NCBI GenBank assembly: GCA_963701955.1
Contig: OY969694.1
Coordinates: 558,001-622,000, forward strand
Length of the DNA: 64,000 nucleotides
Reading direction: 5' to 3'
Origin: Bog-473 sp963701955
Lineage (GTDB): Bacteria; Actinomycetota; Acidimicrobiia; Acidimicrobiales; RAAP-2
The position numbers were made by a program, and so were the translations under genes. The notes beneath the pieces were generated by a model. The model saw only the letters and a list, made by a program, of their open reading frames with translations. It ran no database searches and was not told the origin of the DNA. This document shows positions 40,253 to 48,460 of this stretch, one piece after another; position 1 is the stretch's first letter; each line of letters starts with the position of its first letter.

Positions 40253-40546
40253 ATGTATCGGGTCCTGCTCGAACGGCGCATCCGAGACGTCCACGCCCGG
40301 TTGGTCCAGGCGCGGGAGGAGCTCGCCGTGCTCGAAGAACAGCTGACAGTGGTCCAGGAGTCGGCCGACGAAGCCCGTGTGCGCGCCCTGATCTCCGAAA
40401 CGCCCTTGGCCACCCAGGAACACAACGAGGCCGCCCGCCATGCCGATGCGATGACCCGGGCCCGCGACGCCTTGTCCAAGAGCGTTCAGGATCTCGAGCA
40501 CCGCCAGGACGAGCTCCTGGCGGCCGTGTCGACCGGCCAGCGATGA
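40253..40546 (+). CDS. Small coiled-coil protein of unknown function, 97 aa
   Basis: Not a family I can name. The 97 residues are predicted to be almost entirely helical, with heptad-like leucines (RIRDVHARLVQAREELAVLE, then DLEHRQDELLAAV), i.e. an antiparallel or dimeric coiled coil. It lies six bases after menC and its stop overlaps the ATG of the ANTAR regulator (ATGA), so the two are co-transcribed from the leaderless promoter. A role as partner or adaptor of the regulator is possible, on position only. Confidence 0.75.
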   Translation: MYRVLLERRIRDVHARLVQAREELAVLEEQLTVVQESADEARVRALISETPLATQEHNEAARHADAMTRARDALSKSVQDLEHRQDELLAAVSTGQR

Positions 40547-41202
40547 CAGCGGGCGATCGGGCTGCCGGACAGCCGACCATGCACCCGGGGCCGGGCGCCG
40601 GACCTTCCACCGGCCTGCAGGCGACCGCTCGGGTCGTGATCGCGGAGGACGAGGCCATCGTGCGGCTCGACCTCAAGGAGATCCTCATTAGCGCCGGCTA
40701 TGAGGTGGTCGGGGAGACGGGGCGCGGGGACGAAGCGGTTTCCCTGGTGGAAGAGCACCGCCCGGATCTGGCCATTCTCGACCTCAAGATGCCGGGGATG
40801 GACGGCCTCCGGGCTGCCCGCGAGATCACCACGCGCCACCAGGTGGCCGTCCTCCTGCTCACGGCCTTCAGCCAACGAGACCTGATAGAGGAGGCTCGCG
40901 ACGCCGGCGTCTCGGCGTACCTCGTCAAGCCGTTCCAACCTCGGGAGCTGTTGCCCGCCATCGCCGACGTCCTGGCCAAGGCGCGGCAGGACTGGGCCAT
41001 CGAGGCCGAGAACCCGAGCGAAGGCGCCGAGGACAAGATCGCCACGCGGCGCCTCGTCGACCAGGCCAAGCAGATCCTCATGGATCGGGACGACCTCCCC
41101 GAGACGGAGGCCTTCGGGTTCATTCAACGCACCGCCATGCAGACCCGGGCCCGCATGCGCGACGTGGCGCAGCAGGTGGTCGACGGCACCCTGTCGCCGT
41201 AG
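40543..41202 (+). CDS. ANTAR-domain response regulator, PdtaR-like
   Basis: A response regulator whose output is RNA-binding antitermination instead of DNA binding. The receiver (about residues 28-150 of 219) has phospho-Asp80 in AILDLKMPGMDG and Lys129 in YLVKPFQ. The ANTAR domain (about 160-215) shows VDQAKQILMDRDDLPETEAF and TRARMRDVAQQVV. The 27-residue N-terminal tail is Pro/Gly-rich and disordered. It resembles mycobacterial PdtaR (Rv1626), which also lies near polA and rpsA. No cognate kinase (PdtaS) is in the window. ATGA overlap with the coiled-coil gene fixes the start. Confidence 0.9.
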   Translation: MTAGDRAAGQPTMHPGPGAGPSTGLQATARVVIAEDEAIVRLDLKEILISAGYEVVGETGRGDEAVSLVEEHRPDLAILDLKMPGMDGLRAAREITTRHQVAVLLLTAFSQRDLIEEARDAGVSAYLVKPFQPRELLPAIADVLAKARQDWAIEAENPSEGAEDKIATRRLVDQAKQILMDRDDLPETEAFGFIQRTAMQTRARMRDVAQQVVDGTLSP

Positions 41203-41236
41203 CTCGCCGGGAGTGTCGCCGGGCACACCGACCCCG

Positions 41237-41249
41237 TAGTGTCGAAGCG
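41237..41249 (+). promoter_or_regulatory. Leaderless-type promoter of polA
   Basis: TAGTGT at 41237-41242, then seven bases and ATG 41250; no ribosome binding site. Confidence 0.5.
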
Positions 41250-43976
41250 ATGGCGACAGGAGAGGCCCCCCCCGGACCGCTGCTGTTGCTCGACGGCATG
41301 TCCTTGGCCTTCCGGGCCTACTTCGCCCTGCCCGACACGCTGGCCACCTCCGGCGGTGTGGTGACCAATGCCGTGCACGGCTTCACCTCCATGCTCGTCT
41401 ACCTCATCCGAGAACAGCGGCCCTCCGCGATCGCCGTCGCCTTCGACGCCCCCGGCGCCACCTTCCGCGACGAGATCCTCGAGGACTACAAGGCTGGCCG
41501 CGCCGAGACGCCCTGGCTCCTTCCACCGCAGTTCGACATGATCCGCGACGTCATGGCAGCGCTGGCGATCCCGGTGGTGGAGGCCCCCGGTTTTGAGGCG
41601 GACGACGTGATCGCGACAATCGCCAGCCGTGCCGCCGAACGGGGACGATCGGTGGTCGTCGTGACGGGGGACCGGGACAGCTTCCAGCTGGTGGACGACC
41701 CCTACGTGCGCGTCCTCTACAACAGGCGTGGTGTGAGCGACTACACGCTGTACGACGAGGCCGGAATCATGGAGCGATGCGGTGTGCCGCCCGCGCAGTA
41801 CGTGCTCCTGGCCGCCCTGCGGGGCGACCCTTCGGACAACCTGCCCGGCGTGCCGGGCGTCGGGGAGAAGACTGCCGCCAAGCTTTTGACCAAGTATGGC
41901 GACCTTGACGGCATCTACGGGCATCTGGGGGAGCTCACGCCGAAGCTGCGCGAGAACCTGACCGAGCACGAGGGGCTGGCCCGCTCCAACGCCCGGATCA
42001 TCCCCCTCGTGCGGGACGTGCCGCTCGAGCTCGACGACGCGCAGGTCGAACTCGGCGGATGGGATGCCGGCGCGGCCGCGGCCGCTTTCGAACGCTACGA
42101 GATGAAGACGGTCTGGAACCGGCTCAAGGAGCTCATCGATGCCGGGGCCCTGGGCGAGCCCATTCCCGGGACCGATATCGCACCCAGCTCCGATGACGAT
42201 TCGCTGAGCGCAACGGTCGCGGCGACGTCCCTCGAACTGCGGGAGGTCGCGCTGCCGACGACGGCCACGGATGCGGCCAAACGAGTGGGCGCACTCGGCG
42301 CCGGGCCCACCGCGCTGATCGGGCGCTGGAGCGGCGCGCCCGGACGCAGCGCGCTGCTGACCCTCGTGCTGGTGGCGACCGAGGGGGACGAGGCCGGCCT
42401 CGCCGTCGCGCTGCCGGCCGACCTGGTCGCCGACGGCACCGTGGCGAGCGCGCTCAACGAGTTGGTGGCTCGACCGGTGCTCGGACACCACGCCAAGGAG
42501 GTCATGCGCTCGCTCCTGCCTCTCGGGGTCGACGTCACGGGGCTCGAGATGGACACGGCGGTCGCCGCCTACCTCCTCGACGCGTCGACCGGCGAGTACG
42601 AACTGTCCCAGCTGCGCGAGCTGACGGGTCAACTGACCCTGGACATGACCGAACCTGGCGATGACGAGGTGGAGATGGCCCGCCAGGCTGCCGCCGAGGC
42701 GTGCGACGTCGCCGCCATGGCCGCAGGGTTCCGCCGGCGCCTCGAGTCCGAGGACATGGTCATGTTGCACGACGACATCGAGACGCCGCTCGTGCGGGTG
42801 CTGGCGAAGATGGAGGTCGCAGGCATCGGCATCGACCGGACCGAGCTGCAGGCCATCGCGGACTCGCTCACGGCGTCGGCAGCCACACTCCAGCAGGAGG
42901 TGCAGGCATACGCTGGCCACGAGTTCAACGTCAACTCGACGCCACAGCTGCGCACGGTGCTCTACGACGAGTTGGGGCTGACGCCGGGCAAGAAGACAAA
43001 GACGGGCTTCTCCACGGACGCTCAGACCCTCGAGGGCCTGCGGGGCACGCATCGAATCATCGACGCATTGCTCGACTACCGCGAGGTGGAGAAGCTTCGC
43101 TCGACCTACGGGGAGAGCCTGCTGGCCGAGGTGCAGACCGACGGGCGCATCCATGCATCGTTCGGGCAGACGGTGGCGCGCACCGGGCGGATCTCCTCGG
43201 ACCGCCCAAACCTGCACAACATCCCGGTCCGATCGGAGATGGGCAAGCAGTTCCGTCGCGCCTTCGTGCCGGCCCCGGGCTGCTCGTTCCTGGTGGCCGA
43301 CTACGACCAGGTGGAGCTGCGCTGCATCGCGCATCTCTCCGGTGATCCGGGACTGATCGATGCGCTCACCAGCGGGACCGACGTGCACCGTACGGTGGCC
43401 GCCGCGGTGTACCGGATCCCACCGGGCGAGGTGACCCACACCCAGCGCGAGTTCGCCAAGATGGTCTCCTACGGCCTGGCCTACGGCATGGAGGCCTACG
43501 GGCTGAGCCAGCGGCTCGCCGTCCCCGTGGACGAGGCCGCCGTCATCATGGAGAGCTACTTCGGGGCGTTCCCCCGCGTGAAGCAGTACATGGACGACAC
43601 GGTGGCAGAGGCCAAGGTCCGGGGCGCCACCCGGACCATGTTCGGCCGCGTGCGGCCACTGCCGGATCTTCATGCAGCCAATTACCGGGTGCGCCAGGCG
43701 GCGGAGCGCCAGGCCATGAACGCGGGGATCCAGGGGTTGGCGGCCGACATCTTCAAGCTCGCCCTGGTCCGCCTGGACCACGACCTCGAGGAGTCGAAGC
43801 TGGCCAGCCGGCTCGTCCTCCAGGTGCACGACGAGGTCATCGTGGAGGTCGCGGCGGGGGAGGAGGCCGATGTGCGCCGCCTCACCGAGTCTGCGCTCAC
43901 CGGTGCGGCCGACCTCGACGTGCCGCTGACGATCTCGGTCGCAACCGGCTCGAGCTGGGCGGACGCCAAGGGCTGA
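41250..43976 (+). CDS. polA: DNA polymerase I
   Basis: Repair and Okazaki-fragment polymerase, 908 residues. The N-terminal 5'-nuclease domain (1 to about 300) has LLLLDGMSLAFRAYF, AFDAPGATFRDE, FEADDVIATIA, VVTGDRDSFQLVDD and the H3TH region GVPGVGEKTAAKLL. The middle 3'-5' exonuclease domain lacks the usual DTETD acidic motif (LTLVLVATEGDEAGL in its place), so proofreading is probably absent, as in mycobacterial PolA. The polymerase domain has DRPNLHNIPVRSEMGKQF, motif A VADYDQVELRCIA, the O helix near REFAKMVSYGLAYGM, and motif C LQVHDEVIVEVA. It has its own leaderless-type promoter. Confidence 0.97.
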   Translation: MATGEAPPGPLLLLDGMSLAFRAYFALPDTLATSGGVVTNAVHGFTSMLVYLIREQRPSAIAVAFDAPGATFRDEILEDYKAGRAETPWLLPPQFDMIRDVMAALAIPVVEAPGFEADDVIATIASRAAERGRSVVVVTGDRDSFQLVDDPYVRVLYNRRGVSDYTLYDEAGIMERCGVPPAQYVLLAALRGDPSDNLPGVPGVGEKTAAKLLTKYGDLDGIYGHLGELTPKLRENLTEHEGLARSNARIIPLVRDVPLELDDAQVELGGWDAGAAAAAFERYEMKTVWNRLKELIDAGALGEPIPGTDIAPSSDDDSLSATVAATSLELREVALPTTATDAAKRVGALGAGPTALIGRWSGAPGRSALLTLVLVATEGDEAGLAVALPADLVADGTVASALNELVARPVLGHHAKEVMRSLLPLGVDVTGLEMDTAVAAYLLDASTGEYELSQLRELTGQLTLDMTEPGDDEVEMARQAAAEACDVAAMAAGFRRRLESEDMVMLHDDIETPLVRVLAKMEVAGIGIDRTELQAIADSLTASAATLQQEVQAYAGHEFNVNSTPQLRTVLYDELGLTPGKKTKTGFSTDAQTLEGLRGTHRIIDALLDYREVEKLRSTYGESLLAEVQTDGRIHASFGQTVARTGRISSDRPNLHNIPVRSEMGKQFRRAFVPAPGCSFLVADYDQVELRCIAHLSGDPGLIDALTSGTDVHRTVAAAVYRIPPGEVTHTQREFAKMVSYGLAYGMEAYGLSQRLAVPVDEAAVIMESYFGAFPRVKQYMDDTVAEAKVRGATRTMFGRVRPLPDLHAANYRVRQAAERQAMNAGIQGLAADIFKLALVRLDHDLEESKLASRLVLQVHDEVIVEVAAGEEADVRRLTESALTGAADLDVPLTISVATGSSWADAKG

Positions 43977-43981
43977 CCTGG

Positions 43982-44097
43982 TAGGCTTTGCGGTCTTGTT
44001 CCGCCGGCACCGGCGGCGGCGCAACCCGTATCCCACGAGACACCGACCCCGGCGCGGTCCTGAGGTTGCAGGTCGCAACCCAGCAAGGAGCCTCACC
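43982..44097 (+). promoter_or_regulatory. rpsA promoter and structured 5' leader
   Basis: TAGGCT at 43982-43987 directly follows the polA stop and gives a leader of about 100 bases before the ATG at 44098, in contrast to the leaderless neighbours. The leader holds a CCGCCG-GCAC-CGGCGG hairpin (44001-44016) and ends with a strong AAGGAG at 44085-44090. The hairpin may also end polA transcripts. Confidence 0.45.
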
Positions 44098-45546
44098 ATG
44101 GCCGACACCACGGCAACCGGCAGCACCCTCCTCTCGCCCGAGCAAATGGGCACCTTCGACGCCCAGGGGAACTACACCCCGCGCACGATCGTCGACGACG
44201 ATCTGGGGGATTCCGATCTCGAGAAGGCGATGGGGGACTCCATCATCGAGTTCGACGACGGCGACGTCATCGAGGGCACCGTCGTCAAGATCGATCGCGA
44301 TGAGGTCCTCCTCGACATCGGCTTCAAGTCCGAGGGCGTCATCCCGGCGCGCGAGCTCTCCATTCGCAACGACGTCGACCCCAACGAGATCGTCTCGCTC
44401 GGCGATCACGTCGAGGCTCTCGTGCTCCAGAAGGAGGACAAGGAGGGCCGGCTCGTCCTGTCGAAGAAGCGGGCCCAGTACGAGCGGGCCTGGACGACGA
44501 TCGAGGAAAAGAAGAACAAGGGCGAGATGGTGAAGGGCCCGGTGATCGAGGTGGTCAAGGGCGGCCTCATCGTCGACATCGGCCTGCGCGGCTTCCTGCC
44601 CGCCTCCCTGGTCGAGCTGCGTCGTGTGCGTGAACTCCAGCCGTACGTGGGCAAGGAGATCGAGGCGAAGATCATCGAGCTCGACCGCAACCGCAACAAC
44701 GTGGTGCTCTCGCGGCGAGCCTGGCTCGAAGAGGCCCAGAAGGAGCAACGGGGCGACTTCCTGCAGAACCTCAAGCCGGGCGAACGGCGCAAGGGTGTGG
44801 TGTCCTCGGTCGTCAACTTCGGCGCCTTCGTCGACCTCGGTGGCATGGACGGCCTGGTCCACGTCTCGGAGCTGAGCTGGAAACACGTCGATCACCCCTC
44901 TTCGGTGGTCCAGGTTGGCGACGAGATCGAGGTGGAGGTGCTCGACGTCGACCTCGACAAGGAACGCATCAGCCTTTCGCTCAAGGCGACCCAGTCGGAC
45001 CCCTGGCAGGAGTTCGCGGACAGTCACGCCGTGGGCGAGCTCGTCTACGGCCGCATCACCAAGCTCGTGCCTTTCGGCGCGTTCGTGCAGGTGGGCGACG
45101 GTATCGAAGGCCTGGTACACATCTCGGAGATGGCGGCACACCACGTCGACCTGCCCGAGCAGGTGGTGACGCCGGGTGAGGAGCTCTGGGTCAAGATCAT
45201 CGAAGTGGACCTCCAGCGCCGGCGGATCAGCCTGTCGATCAAGCAGGCGGCCGAGGGAGGCGAGGTCTCCGAGGAGTACCGCGAGGCCTTCGGAGAACAC
45301 GCGTACGACGACGAGGGCAACTACATCGGCACCTATGAGTACGCCGACGCCGAATTCACCCCGGAGACCGAGGCCCAGGCGGCCTGGGCCGACTTCGCCG
45401 CGGAGATCGGGACGGGCGAGGGCGGTACCGACGATCCCGCCGCCGCTGATGGCGGAGTAGCCGATCCCGCCGCCGCTGATGGCGGAGTAGCCGATCCCGC
45501 CGCCGCTGCCGGAGCCGCCGACGCGGAGGCCGTCCCTTCCGAGTAG
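44098..45546 (+). CDS. rpsA: 30S ribosomal protein S1
   Basis: Binds mRNA on the 30S subunit. The 482-residue product has four S1 (OB) domains, typical for actinobacteria, beginning around residues 48, 132, 220 and 305. They start as VIEGTVVKIDRDEVLLDIGF, MVKGPVIEVVKGGLIVDIGL, RKGVVSSVVNFGAFVDLGGM and VYGRITKLVPFGAFVQVGD. The C-terminal 100 residues are acidic and end in a repeated DPAAADGGVA unit. The strong AAGGAG site fixes the ATG. The pdtaR-polA-rpsA neighbourhood is also found in mycobacteria. Confidence 0.97.
   Translation: MADTTATGSTLLSPEQMGTFDAQGNYTPRTIVDDDLGDSDLEKAMGDSIIEFDDGDVIEGTVVKIDRDEVLLDIGFKSEGVIPARELSIRNDVDPNEIVSLGDHVEALVLQKEDKEGRLVLSKKRAQYERAWTTIEEKKNKGEMVKGPVIEVVKGGLIVDIGLRGFLPASLVELRRVRELQPYVGKEIEAKIIELDRNRNNVVLSRRAWLEEAQKEQRGDFLQNLKPGERRKGVVSSVVNFGAFVDLGGMDGLVHVSELSWKHVDHPSSVVQVGDEIEVEVLDVDLDKERISLSLKATQSDPWQEFADSHAVGELVYGRITKLVPFGAFVQVGDGIEGLVHISEMAAHHVDLPEQVVTPGEELWVKIIEVDLQRRRISLSIKQAAEGGEVSEEYREAFGEHAYDDEGNYIGTYEYADAEFTPETEAQAAWADFAAEIGTGEGGTDDPAAADGGVADPAAADGGVADPAAAAGAADAEAVPSE
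45433..45508 (+). repeat. 30-bp tandem repeat in the rpsA 3' end
   Basis: Two exact copies (45433-45462 and 45463-45492) and a partial third (45493-45508), encoding DPAAADGGVA twice and DPAAA. In frame, so length can vary without breaking the gene. Confidence 0.9.
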
Positions 45547-45651
45547 GTCCCGAGCTCCTCCCGACCGGAGCGGTGGAGGAGTCCACCGGGGTGGCAGGAC
45601 CCGGTGGCCGGCGACGTGCCCGAAGAACCCTCTCGGCGGACTCCGGGGTAA

Positions 45652-45678
45652 TAGCATCGCCCGCCGTGTGGGGAGCAG
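45652..45678 (+). promoter_or_regulatory. Promoter and ribosome site of GT-C gene
   Basis: TAGCAT at 45652-45657 as -10, then GGGGAG six bases before the ATG at 45679. The short leader with a Shine-Dalgarno sequence contrasts with the leaderless starts. It opens the glycan-related region. Confidence 0.4.
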
Positions 45679-47307
45679 ATGAGCGCGGTCACGACGCCTG
45701 AACGGGTTCCTCCGGACGCCGACACGCCGGAGGCGCCCCCGACGGGGGAGAGCTGGCAGGAGCTGCACGGCTGGTTGCAGACCGCGGTCAAGGTGGCCGT
45801 GGTCCTGGTGCTCGTCGTCGGTCTGGCGTTGCGCTTCTGGACGAGGTCGGCGCTGTGGTTGGACGAGGCGCTCACAGTCAACATCTCGACGCAGCCGCTC
45901 CACACCCTCCCCTCGTACCTCAAGCATGACGGCGCACCGCCGCTCTACTACGTCCTCCTCCACTTCTGGATGAAGGCGTTCGGGACCTCTGACGAAGGGG
46001 TCCGCTCGCTCTCCGGAGTGCTCTCGGTGGCCACGTTGCCCTTGGCCTGGGTCATCGGCCGACGGTTCGCCGGGCGTGCAGGGGGATGGGTCCTCGTGGT
46101 GTTCCTCGCCAGCTCGCCCTTCGCCATCTATTACGGCACCGAGGCGCGCATGTACTCGCTCGTGATGTTCCTCACGGCCTGCGGGATCGTGGCGCTGATG
46201 CGTGCGTTCGATCGCCCGCGACCCGGCAACCTCATCGCTCTGGCCGTGGTGGTCGCGGCGCTCCTCTACGCGCAGTACTGGTCGCTGTACCTGGTGGGTG
46301 CACTCGGCCTTTGGTTGGTGTTCCAGGCATGGCGGGGGCGCCCGGGGCGGCGCCGTCCCGCCCGTCTGTCCCTGATCGCCGTGGCGGCCGGATGCCTCGC
46401 GTTCGTGCCGTGGCTGCCGACCTTCGTCTACCAGTCGCGCTACACGGGCACTCCGTGGGCGGGAACCCCGACCTACGCCGCCATCATCAACGCAGTCACG
46501 GGATTCACCGACAATCAGGCCTCGTTGGCACTGACGGGGTCGAACCAGGGCCGGCTGCTGGCGCTCGGCTACTTCACCCTGGCCGGACTGGCTCTCTTCG
46601 GTGTGGCCCGAGGCCGCTGGCACATCGATCTCGACGTGCGGACTCGTCCGATTGCCCGTGGCCTCGCCTTCGTGGTCTTCGCCACTCTGGCCGCCGCCAT
46701 CACGGGCGGCATCTTGAGCCGGAGCGCATTCTCGCCGCGTTATGCCTCGGTGGTCTTCGTCCCGCTGCTCGTCATGATGGCCATCGGGGTGCTGACCTTC
46801 GCGGACGTCAAACTCCGGACCGGGGTGGTCGCGGTCGTGGTTGCGGCCGGGCTGGCCTCGAGCATCCCCAACGTGTACACGCAGCGGACCCAAGCACCCA
46901 CGGTGGCTGCGGTGCTGGCCACCTACGCCCATCCCGGTGACGTCGTCGCCGTCTGCCCGGACCAGATTGGCCCGGCGCTCTACCGTCTCCTGCCCGACGG
47001 CCGCTATCAGACCATCGCCTTCCCCAGGGGTAACAGTCCCGAGTTCGTCAACTGGGTCGACTATCTCGACGTGGCGAGGCATACGGCACCGGTCCTCTTC
47101 GCCCGGAAGCTCCAGCGGATGGCATCTCCGGGACACCACATCTGGTTGGTGACGTCCACCGGGTACACGGGTTTCACCACGAGCTGCAGCACGATCGCCA
47201 CCACGATCGTCAACACCCCGCGATGGTTCGCTCACCAGTGGGTCTTCCAGCGGCCGGCGATCTACTACGAGCCCATGGGGTTGCTCGAGTTCGCCAAGGG
47301 CGCCTGA
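45679..47307 (+). CDS. GT-C (PMT/GT39-like) membrane glycosyltransferase
   Basis: A 542-residue polytopic protein of the GT-C superfamily (PMT_2/GT39-like). These use polyprenyl-phosphate sugars and add them outside the membrane. The diagnostic luminal acidic motif is in ALWLDEALTVNIS after helix 1, followed by GAPPLYYVLLHFWMK and GVRSLSGVLSVATLPL. About ten helices, then a C-terminal soluble domain (about 410-542) with VCPDQIGPALYRLL. It is 131 bases after rpsA and starts behind GGGGAG. The next gene begins four bases after its stop, so both are co-transcribed. Acceptor and sugar are unknown. Confidence 0.83.
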   Translation: MSAVTTPERVPPDADTPEAPPTGESWQELHGWLQTAVKVAVVLVLVVGLALRFWTRSALWLDEALTVNISTQPLHTLPSYLKHDGAPPLYYVLLHFWMKAFGTSDEGVRSLSGVLSVATLPLAWVIGRRFAGRAGGWVLVVFLASSPFAIYYGTEARMYSLVMFLTACGIVALMRAFDRPRPGNLIALAVVVAALLYAQYWSLYLVGALGLWLVFQAWRGRPGRRRPARLSLIAVAAGCLAFVPWLPTFVYQSRYTGTPWAGTPTYAAIINAVTGFTDNQASLALTGSNQGRLLALGYFTLAGLALFGVARGRWHIDLDVRTRPIARGLAFVVFATLAAAITGGILSRSAFSPRYASVVFVPLLVMMAIGVLTFADVKLRTGVVAVVVAAGLASSIPNVYTQRTQAPTVAAVLATYAHPGDVVAVCPDQIGPALYRLLPDGRYQTIAFPRGNSPEFVNWVDYLDVARHTAPVLFARKLQRMASPGHHIWLVTSTGYTGFTTSCSTIATTIVNTPRWFAHQWVFQRPAIYYEPMGLLEFAKGA

Positions 47308-47311
47308 CCCC

Positions 47312-48433
47312 TTGACCTTCTTGACCCGGGGCGGGCGGGCCCTCGTCGCCGTCCTCCCCCAGTGGGCCGTGGCGCGGGTCATCGTCCTGGCGGCGCTCGG
47401 GATCGCCCACTTCGTGGCCGACCGGACGCACCCGGACGTCGCCACGGTGGCGCGGGTGCACCAGGGGTTGTCGGGTTGGGACGCCGGATGGTACGAGACC
47501 ATCGCCCGATTCGGCTACGCACCTCTCGGTCACCAGGCTCTCCGGTTCTTCCCCCTCTACCCCCTGATGGGCCGCGCTCTGGCCGAGTTGCCGAGCGTCG
47601 GAGCGGGTGCGGCGCTCGTCGTGCTGGCCAACCTGAGCTCGCTGGTGGCGGCCGCGCTTCTCTCGGTGCTCGTACGCCGCGAGACGGGTGACCCCTCCTT
47701 GGCCTCGCTGTCGGTCTGGTTGCTCTGCCTGGCCCCCCCGGCCTACGTGCTCGTCATGGGGTACGCCGAAGGTCTGCTCCTTGCTCTCGTCATCGGATGC
47801 TTTCTCGCCATCCGCCGCGCGACGCCGCTGTGGTGGCTGGCCGCCGTGCTGGGGTACGCGGCCGGACTCACGCGCCCGTTGGGGGTGCTGGTGGCGGTCC
47901 CGGTCCTCGTCGAGGCCGTCCGACGGTGGCGGGACGGTTCACCTGGCTCCCGGATCGGCGCCATGGTGGCGGCGGTGGCTCCCGTGGCGGGAACCGGGAC
48001 CTTTCTGGCATGGTCAGCCGGGACCCAGGGCGATGGGTGGCTCCCGCTCCGGGTGCAGGTCCAGGCCGGGCATCACGGGGGCCTCTCTGACCCGTTCCGC
48101 ACCCTCCTCGACGATGCCCGGGGGGCGCTGCACCACCATGTGGGCACGGCCCTGCACGTCCCCTGGGTGATCGTGGTCGTGGCACTGGTGGTGGTCTGTT
48201 GGTGGCGACTGCCCCCCGCCTACGGAGCCTTTGCCACCGCGGTGGTGGCGGCCGGCCTGAGCGGCACCAACCTCGACTCCTTCGAACGCTATGCCCTGAC
48301 CGCGTTTCCCCTGGTGATCGCCGGGGCGACCCTGCTGCGCTCCGAGTGGCTCCGGCGCAGCGTGCTGACCATGGCCGCGGCGGGGCTCGGGGGCTACGCC
48401 GTGTTGGCGTTCCTGGGCATCGTCGTCCCTTGA
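47312..48433 (+). CDS. PIG-V-like GT-C mannosyltransferase
   Basis: A 373-residue multi-pass protein resembling the PIG-V/GT-C mannosyltransferase group. The key motif WDAGWYETIARFGYA is followed by FFPLYPLMGRAL, and helices fill the rest. The start is uncertain: the frame opens with TTG 47312 just four bases after the previous stop, and no ATG is near; GTG 47369 would shorten it by 19 residues. It would add mannose or a similar sugar from a polyprenyl donor, such as the one made by the GT2 at 10.6 kb; that link is inference. Confidence 0.78.
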   Translation: MTFLTRGGRALVAVLPQWAVARVIVLAALGIAHFVADRTHPDVATVARVHQGLSGWDAGWYETIARFGYAPLGHQALRFFPLYPLMGRALAELPSVGAGAALVVLANLSSLVAAALLSVLVRRETGDPSLASLSVWLLCLAPPAYVLVMGYAEGLLLALVIGCFLAIRRATPLWWLAAVLGYAAGLTRPLGVLVAVPVLVEAVRRWRDGSPGSRIGAMVAAVAPVAGTGTFLAWSAGTQGDGWLPLRVQVQAGHHGGLSDPFRTLLDDARGALHHHVGTALHVPWVIVVVALVVVCWWRLPPAYGAFATAVVAAGLSGTNLDSFERYALTAFPLVIAGATLLRSEWLRRSVLTMAAAGLGGYAVLAFLGIVVP

Positions 48434-48445
48434 GCGGGGTGACGG

Positions 48446-48460
48446 TACGCTGTACGGACC
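48446..48460 (+). promoter_or_regulatory. Leaderless-type promoter of FAD oxidoreductase
   Basis: TACGCT at 48446-48451, nine bases, ATG 48461; no ribosome site. Confidence 0.5.

Noticed and set aside
41124..44153. A thousand-codon minus-strand open frame across polA
   Set aside because: Antisense shadow of polA; the plus-strand frame has all polymerase motifs and a proper promoter.
43897..47502. A very long minus-strand open frame across rpsA and the GT-C gene
   Set aside because: Charged, low-information antisense composition and no family resemblance; the sense genes are unambiguous.
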